The translations under genes and the position numbers were made by a program. From Streptomyces sp. PTY087I2 (GTDB taxonomy: Bacteria; Actinomycetota; Actinomycetes; Streptomycetales; Streptomycetaceae): a stretch of 64,000 bases of DNA. Below the pieces are notes generated by a model. That model was not told the origin of the DNA. It did no database searches and was given only the letters and a program-made list of their open reading frames with translations. The DNA lies in assembly GCF_001687325.1 (NCBI RefSeq), contig NZ_LZRD01000019.1:261314-325313 (forward strand), given 5' to 3'. How positions within the stretch are numbered: position 1 is the stretch's first letter; each line of letters starts with the position of its first letter. This document shows, piece by piece, positions 16,641 to 24,557 of the stretch.

Positions 16641-17588
16641 ATGTCACTTCCCCTCCCGCTGGACGGGCTGTCCGCGATCGTCACCGGCGCGGGCCGCGGC
16701 CTCGGCCGCGCCGAAGCCCTCGAACTGGCCCGCCTCGGCGCGGCCGTCGTCGTCAACGACTACGGGCAGCCCGGCCGCGACGGCTCCGGCGAGGCGTCCG
16801 CCGCCCCCGCCGAGGAGGTCGCCGCCGAGATCCGCGCGGCCGGCGGCCGGGCCGTCGCCCACCTCGGCGACGTCTCCGACCACGAACAGGCCCGCGAACT
16901 CGTCGAGTCGGCGATCTCGGCGCACGGCCGGCTCGACATCCTGGTCAACAACGCGGGCATCCTGCGCGACCGGATGGTCTTCTCGATGACCGAGGAGGAA
17001 TGGGACTCCGTGGTCCGCGTCCACCTCAAGGGCCACTTCAACACCACGCACTTCGCCGCCGCCCACTGGCGCGCCCGCTCCAAGGAGACCGGCGGTCCGG
17101 TCTACGGGCGGATCGTCAACACCTCCTCGGAGGCGTTCCTCGCGGGCTCGGCGGGCCAGCCCAACTACGCGGCGGCCAAGGGCGGCATCGTCGGCCTCAC
17201 CACCTCCACCGCGCTCGCCCTCGCCAAGTACGGCGTCACCGCCAACGCCATCTGCCCGCGCGCCCGGACCCGGATGACCGAGGACGTCTTCGCGGGCTTC
17301 CAGGAACCGGCGGACGGCACCCTCGACCCGCTGGCGCCCGAGCATGTCTCCCCGCTCGTCGGCTATCTCGCCTCACCGGCGGCGGCCGGCGTCAACGGTC
17401 AACTGCTCGTCGTCCACGGGGGGATGGTCGCCGTCGTCGAACGGCCGAAGGTGGCGGCCCAGTTCGACGCGGCGAAGGAGACGTTCACCTTCGCGGAACT
17501 CGACGAACTGCTCACCCCGTACTACGCGGACCGGCCGCCGAACGAGACCTTCGCCGCCGCCGAGGTGCTGGGGCTGAAACGGGGGTAG
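16641..17588 (+). CDS. SDR-family 3-hydroxyacyl-CoA dehydrogenase (Hsd4A/HSD17B4-like)
   Basis: A 315-residue short-chain dehydrogenase. The cofactor loop is VTGAGRGLGRAEAL, followed by VVVNDYG typical of the HSD17B4/MFE-2 dehydrogenase; NNAG at about residue 98 and the catalytic Ser (VNTSSEA) with YAAAK are present. The protein extends about 60 residues past the SDR core, as in Hsd4A (Rv3502c). ATG 16641 follows GAGGA; a GTG three bases upstream is an alternative. It should oxidise a (3R)-hydroxyacyl-CoA to the 3-keto form. Last gene of the operon, followed by a strong terminator. Confidence 0.88.
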   Translation: MSLPLPLDGLSAIVTGAGRGLGRAEALELARLGAAVVVNDYGQPGRDGSGEASAAPAEEVAAEIRAAGGRAVAHLGDVSDHEQARELVESAISAHGRLDILVNNAGILRDRMVFSMTEEEWDSVVRVHLKGHFNTTHFAAAHWRARSKETGGPVYGRIVNTSSEAFLAGSAGQPNYAAAKGGIVGLTTSTALALAKYGVTANAICPRARTRMTEDVFAGFQEPADGTLDPLAPEHVSPLVGYLASPAAAGVNGQLLVVHGGMVAVVERPKVAAQFDAAKETFTFAELDELLTPYYADRPPNETFAAAEVLGLKRG

Positions 17589-17690
17589 ACGGGGTCGCTG
17601 TGTCGGCCGTACGTGCGGGGCCGGAGCGCGGTAGCCGGATCCACCGTACGTACGGGGCCCGGATCAGCGGTGGCCGTGTCCGGCGTACGT

Positions 17691-17738
17691 ACGGGAGGGC
17701 CCGGACCGGCTGCTCTCCGCCGGTCCGGGCCCTCCCGT
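17691..17738. terminator. Very strong bidirectional hairpin terminator
   Basis: Perfect 20-base arms (17691-17710 and 17719-17738, ACGGGAGGGCCCGGACCGGC and its complement) around an 8-base loop. It sits between the SDR operon and the convergent small gene, and can terminate both. Confidence 0.88.
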
Positions 17739-17772
17739 CATGCGCTGTGCGACCGTTCGGCCGCTCGGCGGC

Positions 17773-17943
17773 TCAGGCCGCTGTGGATTCCGCCTCGGCG
17801 GGCCTGCGGTGGCGGCCGTGCGGCTGCGCCGACGTGTTCTCCGTCGACGCACCCCCTCGGTGCCGCCCGGAACCGCCGGTTCCGGCCCCCTCGGCCGCCC
17901 CCGCCGGACGCTGCTGGGTCGTGTCGGTCCGTGTCTCGGACAT
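17773..17943 (-). CDS. Small His/Arg-rich protein, unknown
   Basis: A possible 56-residue protein starting at ATG 17943 and rich in Arg, His, Gly, Thr and Gln, with two similar basic patches (SGRHRGG and HGRHRRP). No hydrophobic segment. The ribosome-binding site is weak (GGGGTG about 8 bases upstream). The strong terminator just beyond its stop supports a real transcription unit. I recall comparable short, variable Streptomyces proteins but cannot assign a function. It could also be a non-coding leader. Confidence 0.45.
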   Translation of the reverse strand: MSETRTDTTQQRPAGAAEGAGTGGSGRHRGGASTENTSAQPHGRHRRPAEAESTAA

Positions 17944-18072
17944 GTGGGAAGTCACCCCGTTGTGTTCGCTTGCCTGTGTCGCGCCTACGTGTGCCGCAAG
18001 CCCCGCCACCGTCACCCGACCCGGTCACCGTCGGTACCCGCCCGGAACGGTCGCGTAGCCCCGGCCCCGAAT

Positions 18073-19512
18073 TCAATCAGGTCGAGCGGCTCCGTGCAGA
18101 GGCGCCTGCCCCAACGGAACGGGCTTGCACACAGCAGGACCGGCGTCGGCGGCGGACGGTTCCCCTCCGCCTTCACCGCCACCCGTACGGCCGGTCACGG
18201 AGGAGGGTTCCACGTCCTCGGGCGCCTCCAGCAGCGCCACGCCGCAGGGCGTCGCCCCGTTCGCGTACGGCAGGCGCAGCACGCCGTCCCGGCTCCAGTA
18301 CCCGGCGCCCGGCACCCAGCCCAACGGGGCCGCGAACTGGTGCAGTTGCCGGCCCGCCGGACGCCACACGCCAACCCAGCTGCCCGGTGCCCCGTCGATC
18401 CGCAGCGCCACCGCGCAGCTCTCCGGCATCAGCATCTGGCCCGGCTGCACCGCGAACGGCGTGACCGCCACGTCCGGGAGGCGCAGGCACTCGGGGAACC
18501 TGACGGGCAGGCAGCTGCCCAGTACGCCCCAGCCGAGCCGGTCGTGGCCCGGGGCGTCGGAGCGGAGCAGCAGCAGCCCGCTGTCCGGGTCCGCGAGCAG
18601 CAGCCGGTCGTCGCTGCCCGGGGCGATCTGGAGCAGCGGCGTCACCGCGCCCCGCCGCCCGAGGTCGACGGCGACCGCCTTCACCGGCCCGCCGCCCGGC
18701 TCCTGCCGGTCCAGCGCCAGCATCCGGCCCTCCCGGTCCAGCCACACCCCGCCCGAGCAGCGCCCGGGAATCCGCGCGACCTCCTCGGGCCCGGACGCGC
18801 CGCCCGCCACCAGCCACAGCGACGCGTGGTCCTCGCCCGCCGCCAGGGCGTACACGCACCGGCCGTCCGGCGACGGCGGCAGCAGGGTCATCTCGGCGTA
18901 CCCGACCGCGCCCAGCAGGAGTTCGCCGGTCCCGGGTCCGGTCGGGTAGAGCAGCGAGAACATCTGCCGGTCCGCCACCCTCCGCCGGATCAGCACCCGC
19001 CCGTCGGTGAGCGGGGCCACCTCGGAGTCCGGCTCCTCGGGCTGGTCGAGGGGGAGGGGCACCGCATACGGCTCGGGCCCGTCCAGCGTCCACCGCTCGG
19101 GATACCAGGCGCGCTCACCCGGCGGCCCGGGAGCGGCGGTGAGCCGGGCGGCGTAGGAGCCGTCGGTGGTGAGCGTGAGGCCGCCGGGGAGCGGGGCGTT
19201 GTCGATCGGTGCGGTGTCGATCGGTCCGTCGCCGGCCGGCGCGTCCGGTGCGTCCTCGGCCGGTACGTCGTCGGCCGACGCCTCCGGCCCGCGCGCGGCG
19301 GCCGTCGTCCCGGGCCCGGGGCCCGGTCCCGCTTCCTCGGTGGCTTCGGGACGGCCGGATTCGGCCGCCCCGGCGGGCTCCGCGAGGTCGCCGGACCCCT
19401 CCGGGCCGGCCTCCGGATCGGGCTCCACTTCCGGCTCCGCTCCCGGTTCCGCTTCGGGGTCCGCCGGCGCGGCGGCCCCGGCGGATCCACCCTCGATGGC
19501 ACAGGCAGTCAT
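18073..19512 (-). CDS. Large cytoplasmic beta-propeller-like protein, unknown
   Basis: A 479-residue protein starting at ATG 19512 behind a perfect GGAGGTGA seven bases away; an upstream in-frame start lacks such a site. Residues about 1-110 are Ala/Pro/Glu/Gly-rich and acidic. The rest is built of short beta-strand blocks with recurring patterns (PSPDGRCVYALAAGED, GGVWLDREGRMLALDR, ADPDSGLLLLRSD), suggesting a WD/TolB-like propeller. No signal peptide. It is divergent from the siderophore-binding lipoprotein, with the iron box between them, so iron control is possible. Function unknown. Confidence 0.7.
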   Translation of the reverse strand: MTACAIEGGSAGAAAPADPEAEPGAEPEVEPDPEAGPEGSGDLAEPAGAAESGRPEATEEAGPGPGPGTTAAARGPEASADDVPAEDAPDAPAGDGPIDTAPIDNAPLPGGLTLTTDGSYAARLTAAPGPPGERAWYPERWTLDGPEPYAVPLPLDQPEEPDSEVAPLTDGRVLIRRRVADRQMFSLLYPTGPGTGELLLGAVGYAEMTLLPPSPDGRCVYALAAGEDHASLWLVAGGASGPEEVARIPGRCSGGVWLDREGRMLALDRQEPGGGPVKAVAVDLGRRGAVTPLLQIAPGSDDRLLLADPDSGLLLLRSDAPGHDRLGWGVLGSCLPVRFPECLRLPDVAVTPFAVQPGQMLMPESCAVALRIDGAPGSWVGVWRPAGRQLHQFAAPLGWVPGAGYWSRDGVLRLPYANGATPCGVALLEAPEDVEPSSVTGRTGGGEGGGEPSAADAGPAVCKPVPLGQAPLHGAARPD

Positions 19513-19659
19513 GGACTCGTCACCTCCGGCTACGAAAGCTAGTTTTCGCACTTCCAGCCGAACAACACGAGCCACCGCACTTCACACATAAGGGTGGCGA
19601 TGCCCGGATTCTCCTGAGGTGGCAGGGGTGAGTGTGCTGTCGGAGGTGGCCGTGTCTAT

Positions 19660-19677
19660 GGTTAGGCAGCCCTAACC
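19660..19677. promoter_or_regulatory. Iron box (DmdR/IdeR-type operator)
   Basis: GGTTAGG-CAGC-CCTAACC: seven-base perfect arms, matching the core TTAGG/CCTAA dyad of DtxR/DmdR iron boxes. It is 48 bases upstream of the siderophore-binding protein start, within the probable promoter. Expect repression by Fe2+-loaded regulator. Confidence 0.82.
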
Positions 19678-19724
19678 AAACACCCGTGCCCCCCACGCAC
19701 GTACGCGGACAACTGGAGCAAGCG

Positions 19725-20762
19725 ATGTCCCTACGCCCCCGCGGCACCGCCGCCCTGGCCCTGGCCGTGGCGGCCGCCCTCTCCCTCTCGGCCTGCGGTG
19801 GCGGTGACGGCGGGGACACGGACGCGGCGAAGTCCGACGGCGGCAAGAAGGCGGCCGTCGCCACGGGCGGCAAGGACTTCGCGGACGCGGCGAAGAAGAC
19901 CGCGTCGTACGGCACGGACGCCGAGGTCGGCGAGTTCCCCCGTACGGTCACCCACGCCATGGGGAAGACCGAGATCAAGGCCGCGCCCAAGCGTGTGGTC
20001 GTGCTGGACGTCGGCGAGTTCGACAACGTGGTGTCGTTGGGCCTGAAGCCGGTCGGCTACGCCCCCAGCGAGGGCGACGCGGCCATCCCCTCGTACCTGA
20101 AGAAGGACGCGGGCGAACCGAAGAGCGTCGGCACGATCAACAGCCTCAACCTGGAAGCCATCGCGGGCCTTCAGCCGGACCTGATCCTCGGCAGCCAGCT
20201 CCGCGCCGCCGACAAGTACGACGAGCTGTCCAAGATCGCCCCCACCGTGTTCTCCATCCGCCCCGGCTTCACCTGGAAGGAGAACTACCTCCTCAACGCG
20301 GCCGCCCTGGACCGCACCGAGCGCGCCCACTCGGCGCTGGCCGCCTACCAGGCGAAGGCGGAGAAGCTCGGCGAGGACATCGGCCCGGACAAGCCGACCG
20401 TGTCCATGGTCCGCTACATGCCCGACCGCCTCCGGCTCTACGCCAAGGCCTCGTTCATCGGCACGATCCTCGAAGACGTCGGCCTGCCGCGGCCGAAGAA
20501 CCAGCAGATCGACGACCTCGCCGCCGAGATCAGCCCGGAGAAGATCGACGAGGCGGACGCCGACTGGATCTTCACCGGCGTCTACGGCGACCCGAAGGCC
20601 ACCCAGCGCGACACCGCACGGTCCAACCCGCTGTGGAAGAACCTGAAGGCCGTCAAGGAGGGCCGGGCCAAGGACGTCCCCGACGAGACCTGGTACCTGG
20701 GCCTCGGCGTCACCTCGGCCGATCTGGTCCTGGACGACCTCCGCGCGGACCTGGTGAAGTGA
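19725..20762 (+). CDS. Iron-siderophore ABC transporter substrate-binding lipoprotein
   Basis: A 345-residue protein starting at ATG 19725 behind GGAG. The lipoprotein signal ends LSLSAC followed by GGG. The mature part is a FepB/FecB-like (TroA-superfamily) binding protein: PKRVVVLDVGEFDNVVSLGL, GTINSLNLEAIAGLQPDLIL, DELSKIAPTVFSIRP, and a C-terminal block ending GLGVTSADLVLDDLRADL. It should deliver ferric siderophore to a FecCD-type permease. No permease or ATPase gene is adjacent, so it relies on partners elsewhere. The iron box upstream and the terminator downstream make it a stand-alone iron-repressed unit. Confidence 0.9.
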   Translation: MSLRPRGTAALALAVAAALSLSACGGGDGGDTDAAKSDGGKKAAVATGGKDFADAAKKTASYGTDAEVGEFPRTVTHAMGKTEIKAAPKRVVVLDVGEFDNVVSLGLKPVGYAPSEGDAAIPSYLKKDAGEPKSVGTINSLNLEAIAGLQPDLILGSQLRAADKYDELSKIAPTVFSIRPGFTWKENYLLNAAALDRTERAHSALAAYQAKAEKLGEDIGPDKPTVSMVRYMPDRLRLYAKASFIGTILEDVGLPRPKNQQIDDLAAEISPEKIDEADADWIFTGVYGDPKATQRDTARSNPLWKNLKAVKEGRAKDVPDETWYLGLGVTSADLVLDDLRADLVK

Positions 20763-20812
20763 CCGCGTCTCCGAAGAGGCGACGACGACCCGTGAAGTAA
20801 CGATTCGTGTCC

Positions 20813-20845
20813 GGCCGCCGGTCCTGGCGTACAGGTCCGGCGGCC
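20813..20845 (+). terminator. Hairpin terminator after the siderophore-binding protein
   Basis: GGCCGCCGG-T-CCTG, loop GCGTA, CAGG-T-CCGGCGGCC: a 14-pair stem with one T-T mismatch, 51 bases after the stop. Confidence 0.75.
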
Positions 20846-20884
20846 AGGGGCGGCGGGCCTGCCCGGACAGGTAGCCTTTCCCCC

Positions 20885-21721
20885 GTGCCCCGTCTGTCTG
20901 AAGTCATCGCCGCCCTCGACGCCCTCTGGCCCCCCGAGCGGGCCGAGGGGTGGGACGCGGTCGGCACGGTCTGCGGCGATCCGGACGCGGAGATCGACCG
21001 GGTGCTGTTCGCCGTCGACCCGGTCCGCGAGATCGCCGACGAGGCCCTGGAACTCGGCGCCCAGCTGATCGTCACCCACCACCCGCTCTATCTGCGCGGG
21101 ACGACGACGGTCGCCGCCGACACCTTCAAGGGCAAGGTCGTCCACACCCTCATCAAGCACGACATCGCCCTCCACGTCGCGCACACCAACGCCGACACCG
21201 CCGACCCCGGCGTCTCCGACGCCCTCGCCGGCGCCCTGGACCTGCGTGTCACGGGACCCCTCGTCCCCGACCCCACCGACCCCGCCGGGCGGCGCGGACT
21301 CGGCCGGATCTGCGAACTGGACCACCCCGAGACGCTGGCCGACTTCGCCGCCCGGGCCGCCGCCCGGCTCCCCGCCACCGCGCAGGGCATCCGGCTGGCC
21401 GGCGACCCGGCGGCGCTGGTGCGCACCGTCGCCGTCAGCGGCGGCTCCGGCGACAGCCTCTTCGACGCCGTGCGCGCCGCGGGCGTCGACGCCTTCCTCA
21501 CCGCCGACCTGCGCCACCACCCGGCGTCCGAGGCCGTGCAGCACTCGCCGCTCGGCCTCGTCGACGCCGCGCACTGGGCCACCGAATGGCCCTGGTGCGA
21601 GCAGGCGGCCGCCCAGCTCGACGCGCTTTCCGACCGCCACGGATGGGACCTGCGGGTCCATGTCTCGAAGCAGGTCACCGACCCCTGGACCACCCACCAT
21701 TCCTCTGGAGCCCCCAACTGA
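20885..21721 (+). CDS. Nif3-like dinuclear metal-centre protein
   Basis: A 278-residue NIF3/YbgI-family protein. Metal ligands: the His pair in VTHHPLYLR, His in VAHTNADTADPG, and, near the C-terminus, HHPASEA and VDAAHWATEW. These hexameric proteins bind two metals; some annotations call them GTP cyclohydrolase I type 2, but the physiological reaction is unsettled. Start GTG 20885; TAGCCT ends 7 bases before it, suggesting a leaderless transcript. The gene order Nif3 / zinc ribbon / RNase H-phosphatase matches mycobacterial Rv2230c-Rv2229c-Rv2228c. Confidence 0.92.
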   Translation: MPRLSEVIAALDALWPPERAEGWDAVGTVCGDPDAEIDRVLFAVDPVREIADEALELGAQLIVTHHPLYLRGTTTVAADTFKGKVVHTLIKHDIALHVAHTNADTADPGVSDALAGALDLRVTGPLVPDPTDPAGRRGLGRICELDHPETLADFAARAAARLPATAQGIRLAGDPAALVRTVAVSGGSGDSLFDAVRAAGVDAFLTADLRHHPASEAVQHSPLGLVDAAHWATEWPWCEQAAAQLDALSDRHGWDLRVHVSKQVTDPWTTHHSSGAPN

Positions 21722-22461
21722 ACGCCGCGCCCGCCGACCAGATCCGACTTCTCGACGTCCAGGCCCTCGACACGCGTCTCGCCCAGCTCTCCCACAAGCG
21801 GTCCTCGCTGCCGGAGCACGCCGAGATCGAGCAGCTGAGCAGCGACCTCGCGCAACTGCGTGACCTGCTGGTCGCCTCCACCACCGAGGAGAGCGACACC
21901 GCCCGCGAGCAGACCAAGGCGGAGCAGGACGTCGACCAGGTGCGTCAGCGCGCCGTCCGCGACCAGCAGCGCCTGGACTCCGGCGCGGTCTCCTCGCCCA
22001 AGGACCTGGAGAGCCTCCAGCGCGAGATCGCCTCGCTCGCCAAGCGCCAGGGCGACCTGGAGGACGTCGTCCTGGAGATCATGGAGCGCCGCGAGGCCGC
22101 CCAGGAGCGGGTCGCCGAGCTGACCGAGCGGGTCTCCGCCGTCCAGGCCAAGGTCGACGACGCCACCGCCCGCCGCGACGCGGCCACCGCCGAGCTGGAC
22201 GCCGAGGCCGCCACGGTGACCAAGGACCGCCAGGTCGTCGCCGAGGTCGTCCCCGCCGACCTGATGAAGCTGTACGACAAGCTCCGCACCCAGCAGGGCG
22301 GGGTCGGCGCCGCCCGGCTCTACCGGCGCCGCTGCGAGGGCTGCCGCCTCGAACTGAACATGGCCGAGGTCAACGACGTGAAGGCCGCGTCCCCCGAGAC
22401 GGTCCTGCGGTGCGAGAACTGCCACCGCATCCTGGTCCGCACCGCGGAGTCGGGCCTGTAA
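21718..22461 (+). CDS. Coiled-coil C4 zinc-ribbon protein with CTG start
   Basis: A 247-residue protein. Residues about 20-180 form a long Glu/Gln/Ala-rich coiled coil; the C-terminus holds a C4 zinc ribbon (RRCEGCRLEL and LRCENCHRIL). This is the CT398-like/zf-RING_7 family, possibly a nucleic-acid-binding or scaffold protein. No ATG, GTG or TTG lies at the N-terminus: the only fit is CTG 21718, seven bases after GGAG and overlapping the Nif3 stop (CTGA). The next in-frame ATG would remove most of the coiled coil. It is translationally coupled on both sides. Confidence 0.88.
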   Translation: MNAAPADQIRLLDVQALDTRLAQLSHKRSSLPEHAEIEQLSSDLAQLRDLLVASTTEESDTAREQTKAEQDVDQVRQRAVRDQQRLDSGAVSSPKDLESLQREIASLAKRQGDLEDVVLEIMERREAAQERVAELTERVSAVQAKVDDATARRDAATAELDAEAATVTKDRQVVAEVVPADLMKLYDKLRTQQGGVGAARLYRRRCEGCRLELNMAEVNDVKAASPETVLRCENCHRILVRTAESGL

Positions 22462-23810
22462 TGAGCGTCGCCCGCCAGGTGGTGGTCGAGGCCGACGGCG
22501 GCTCCCGGGGCAACCCGGGGCCCGCCGGTTACGGCGCGGTCGTCATCGACCCCGCCACCGGTGAACCCCTCGCCGAGGCCGCCGAGTACATCGGCGTCGC
22601 GACGAACAACGTCGCCGAGTACCGGGGCCTGATCGCCGGTCTGACGGCCGCGAAGGCGCTGTTCCCGGACGCGGGGGACGCGCTGCGGGTCCACGTCCGG
22701 ATGGACTCCAAGCTGGTGGTCGAGCAGATGTCGGGCCGCTGGAAGATCAAGCACCCCGACATGAAGCCGCTGGCGGCCCGGGCCGCGGCGATCCTGCCGC
22801 CGTCCTCGGTGACGTACGAGTGGATCCCGCGCGCGCAGAACAAGCACGCGGACCGGCTCGCCAACGAGGCGATGGACGCGGGCCGCGACGGCCGCCAGTG
22901 GGAGGCGTCCGCGTCGACGGCCGCCCTGGACGCCCCGTCCGCTCGCACGCCGGTCGCCCCGCCGCCGGCGCAGGGCCCGCCCGGCGACCAGGCCGCGGGC
23001 GCGGCCAGGGCCCGCGCGGCGCTGGCGGCGGCTCGCGGTGCGGCTGCCCCGGAGGGGCTTTTCCCGCTGCCGGAGGCAGCCGTTCCGGAGCCGGTCGCGC
23101 CGGATGCAGCCGCGCCGGAGTCGGCCGGTAGCGGTCCCGAGGCCGCCGGTACCCCGCAGACCGGCTGGGGTTCCGCCCCCGACCTGGGGGCGCCCGCCAC
23201 GCTCGTCCTGCTCCGGCACGGCGAGACCGCGCTCACGCCCGAGAAGCGGTTCTCCGGCAGCGGCGGCACCGACCCCGAACTCTCCGCCACCGGCCGCGGC
23301 CAGGCCGAGCGGGCCGCCGAGCACTTCGCCGCCCTCGGCACGGTCCAGGAGATCGTCAGCTCCCCGCTGCGCCGCTGCCGCGAGACCGCAGCCGCCGTCG
23401 CCGCCCGCCTCGGCCTGGACGTCCGGATCGACGAGAGCCTGCGCGAGACGGACTTCGGCGCGTGGGAGGGCCTGACCTTCGGGGAGGTACGGGAGCGGTA
23501 CGGCGACGACCTCACCGCCTGGCTGGCCTCCCCGGACACCGCCCCGACCGGCGGCGGCGAGAGCTTCGCCGAGGTGGCCGAGCGGGTCGCCGCCGCCCGG
23601 GACCGGCTCGTCGCCCGGTACGCGGGCCGCACGGTCCTGCTGGTCACGCATGTGACGCCGATCAAGACGTTCGTCCGGCTGGCCCTGGGAGCCCCGCCCG
23701 AGGCGCTGTTCCGGATGGAGCTGTCGGCGGCCTCGATCTCCACCGTCGCGTACTACGGGGACGGCAACGCCTCCGTACGCCTGCTCAACGACACCTCGCA
23801 CCTGCGCTGA
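22461..23810 (+). CDS. Bifunctional RNase H / histidine (acid) phosphatase
   Basis: A 449-residue fusion whose ATG overlaps the previous stop (TAATG). Residues 1-140 are type I RNase H, with Asp12 in VEADGGSRGNPG, Glu in NNVAEYRGL and Asp in VRMDSKLVVEQM. A flexible Ala/Pro linker runs from about 150 to 245. The phosphatase domain starts at LLRHGETAL (His253 is the phosphorylated residue) and continues with CRETAAAVA, ETDFGAWEGLTF and LLVTHVTPIK. The mycobacterial homologue Rv2228c has RNase H and alpha-ribazole phosphatase (CobC-like) activity. It degrades RNA in RNA-DNA hybrids; the phosphatase may serve cobalamin synthesis. Confidence 0.93.
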   Translation: MSVARQVVVEADGGSRGNPGPAGYGAVVIDPATGEPLAEAAEYIGVATNNVAEYRGLIAGLTAAKALFPDAGDALRVHVRMDSKLVVEQMSGRWKIKHPDMKPLAARAAAILPPSSVTYEWIPRAQNKHADRLANEAMDAGRDGRQWEASASTAALDAPSARTPVAPPPAQGPPGDQAAGAARARAALAAARGAAAPEGLFPLPEAAVPEPVAPDAAAPESAGSGPEAAGTPQTGWGSAPDLGAPATLVLLRHGETALTPEKRFSGSGGTDPELSATGRGQAERAAEHFAALGTVQEIVSSPLRRCRETAAAVAARLGLDVRIDESLRETDFGAWEGLTFGEVRERYGDDLTAWLASPDTAPTGGGESFAEVAERVAAARDRLVARYAGRTVLLVTHVTPIKTFVRLALGAPPEALFRMELSAASISTVAYYGDGNASVRLLNDTSHLR

Positions 23811-23826
23811 CGTCGGGCCCCGGCGA

Positions 23827-24474
23827 CTACGGGGCGAGCGCCGCCGCCTCGGCCGCCAGGCGGGCCACCCGGTCCCAGTCCTTCGCCGCCACCGCGTCGC
23901 CGGGGACCATCCAACTGCCGCCCACGCAGCCGACGTTGGGCAGGGCGAGGTAGGAGGGCGCGGAGGCGAGGGAGATACCGCCGGTCGGGCAGAAGCGGGC
24001 TTGGGGGAGCGGTGCGGACAGGGCCTTGAGATAGGCCGTGCCGCCCGCCGCCTCGGCCGGGAAGAACTTCATCTCCCGCACCCCGCGCTCCAGCAGGGCC
24101 ACCACCTCGGAGGTGGTCGAGACACCCGGCAGGAACGGCAGCCCGGACGCCCGCATCGCCTCCAGCAACGCGTCCGTCCACCCCGGGCTGACCAGGAACC
24201 GGGCCCCGGCGGCCACCGTCTCCCGGACGTGCTCCGGCGAGATCACCGTGCCCGCGCCGACCACCGCGCCCGGGACCTCGGCGGCCATGGCCCGGATCGA
24301 CTCCAGTGCGGCGGGCGTCCGCAGCGTCACCTCGATCGCCGGGAGCCCGCCCGCCACCAGCGCCCGCGCCAGCGGCACCGCGTCGGCGGCGTCGTGCAGG
24401 ACGACGACGGGGACGACGGGCGCGAGATCGAGCACGGAGGCGGCGGGCGCGGCGGGCGGCACGGAGGAGGTCAT
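23827..24474 (-). CDS. eda: KDPG/KHG aldolase
   Basis: A 215-residue class I aldolase of the 2-keto-3-deoxy-6-phosphogluconate family. EVTLRTP carries the catalytic Glu, and the Schiff-base Lys lies in VREMKFFPAEAAGG; CPTGGISLASAPSYL forms the phosphate site. It splits KDPG into pyruvate and glyceraldehyde 3-phosphate (Entner-Doudoroff or hexuronate routes). ATG 24474 has an AGGA site. No kinase or dehydratase is adjacent; the ManD-type dehydratase at 31 kb could feed the same pathway. Converges on the RNase H gene with a 16-base gap. Confidence 0.9.
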   Translation of the reverse strand: MTSSVPPAAPAASVLDLAPVVPVVVLHDAADAVPLARALVAGGLPAIEVTLRTPAALESIRAMAAEVPGAVVGAGTVISPEHVRETVAAGARFLVSPGWTDALLEAMRASGLPFLPGVSTTSEVVALLERGVREMKFFPAEAAGGTAYLKALSAPLPQARFCPTGGISLASAPSYLALPNVGCVGGSWMVPGDAVAAKDWDRVARLAAEAAALAP

Positions 24475-24557
24475 GAGGCCATCCTGCCGCGCCGCCATCA
24501 ATATCTGCAACGAGCGTTGCGTCTTGTGCAATGGACGTACGCTCGCGCGCGGTCCGC

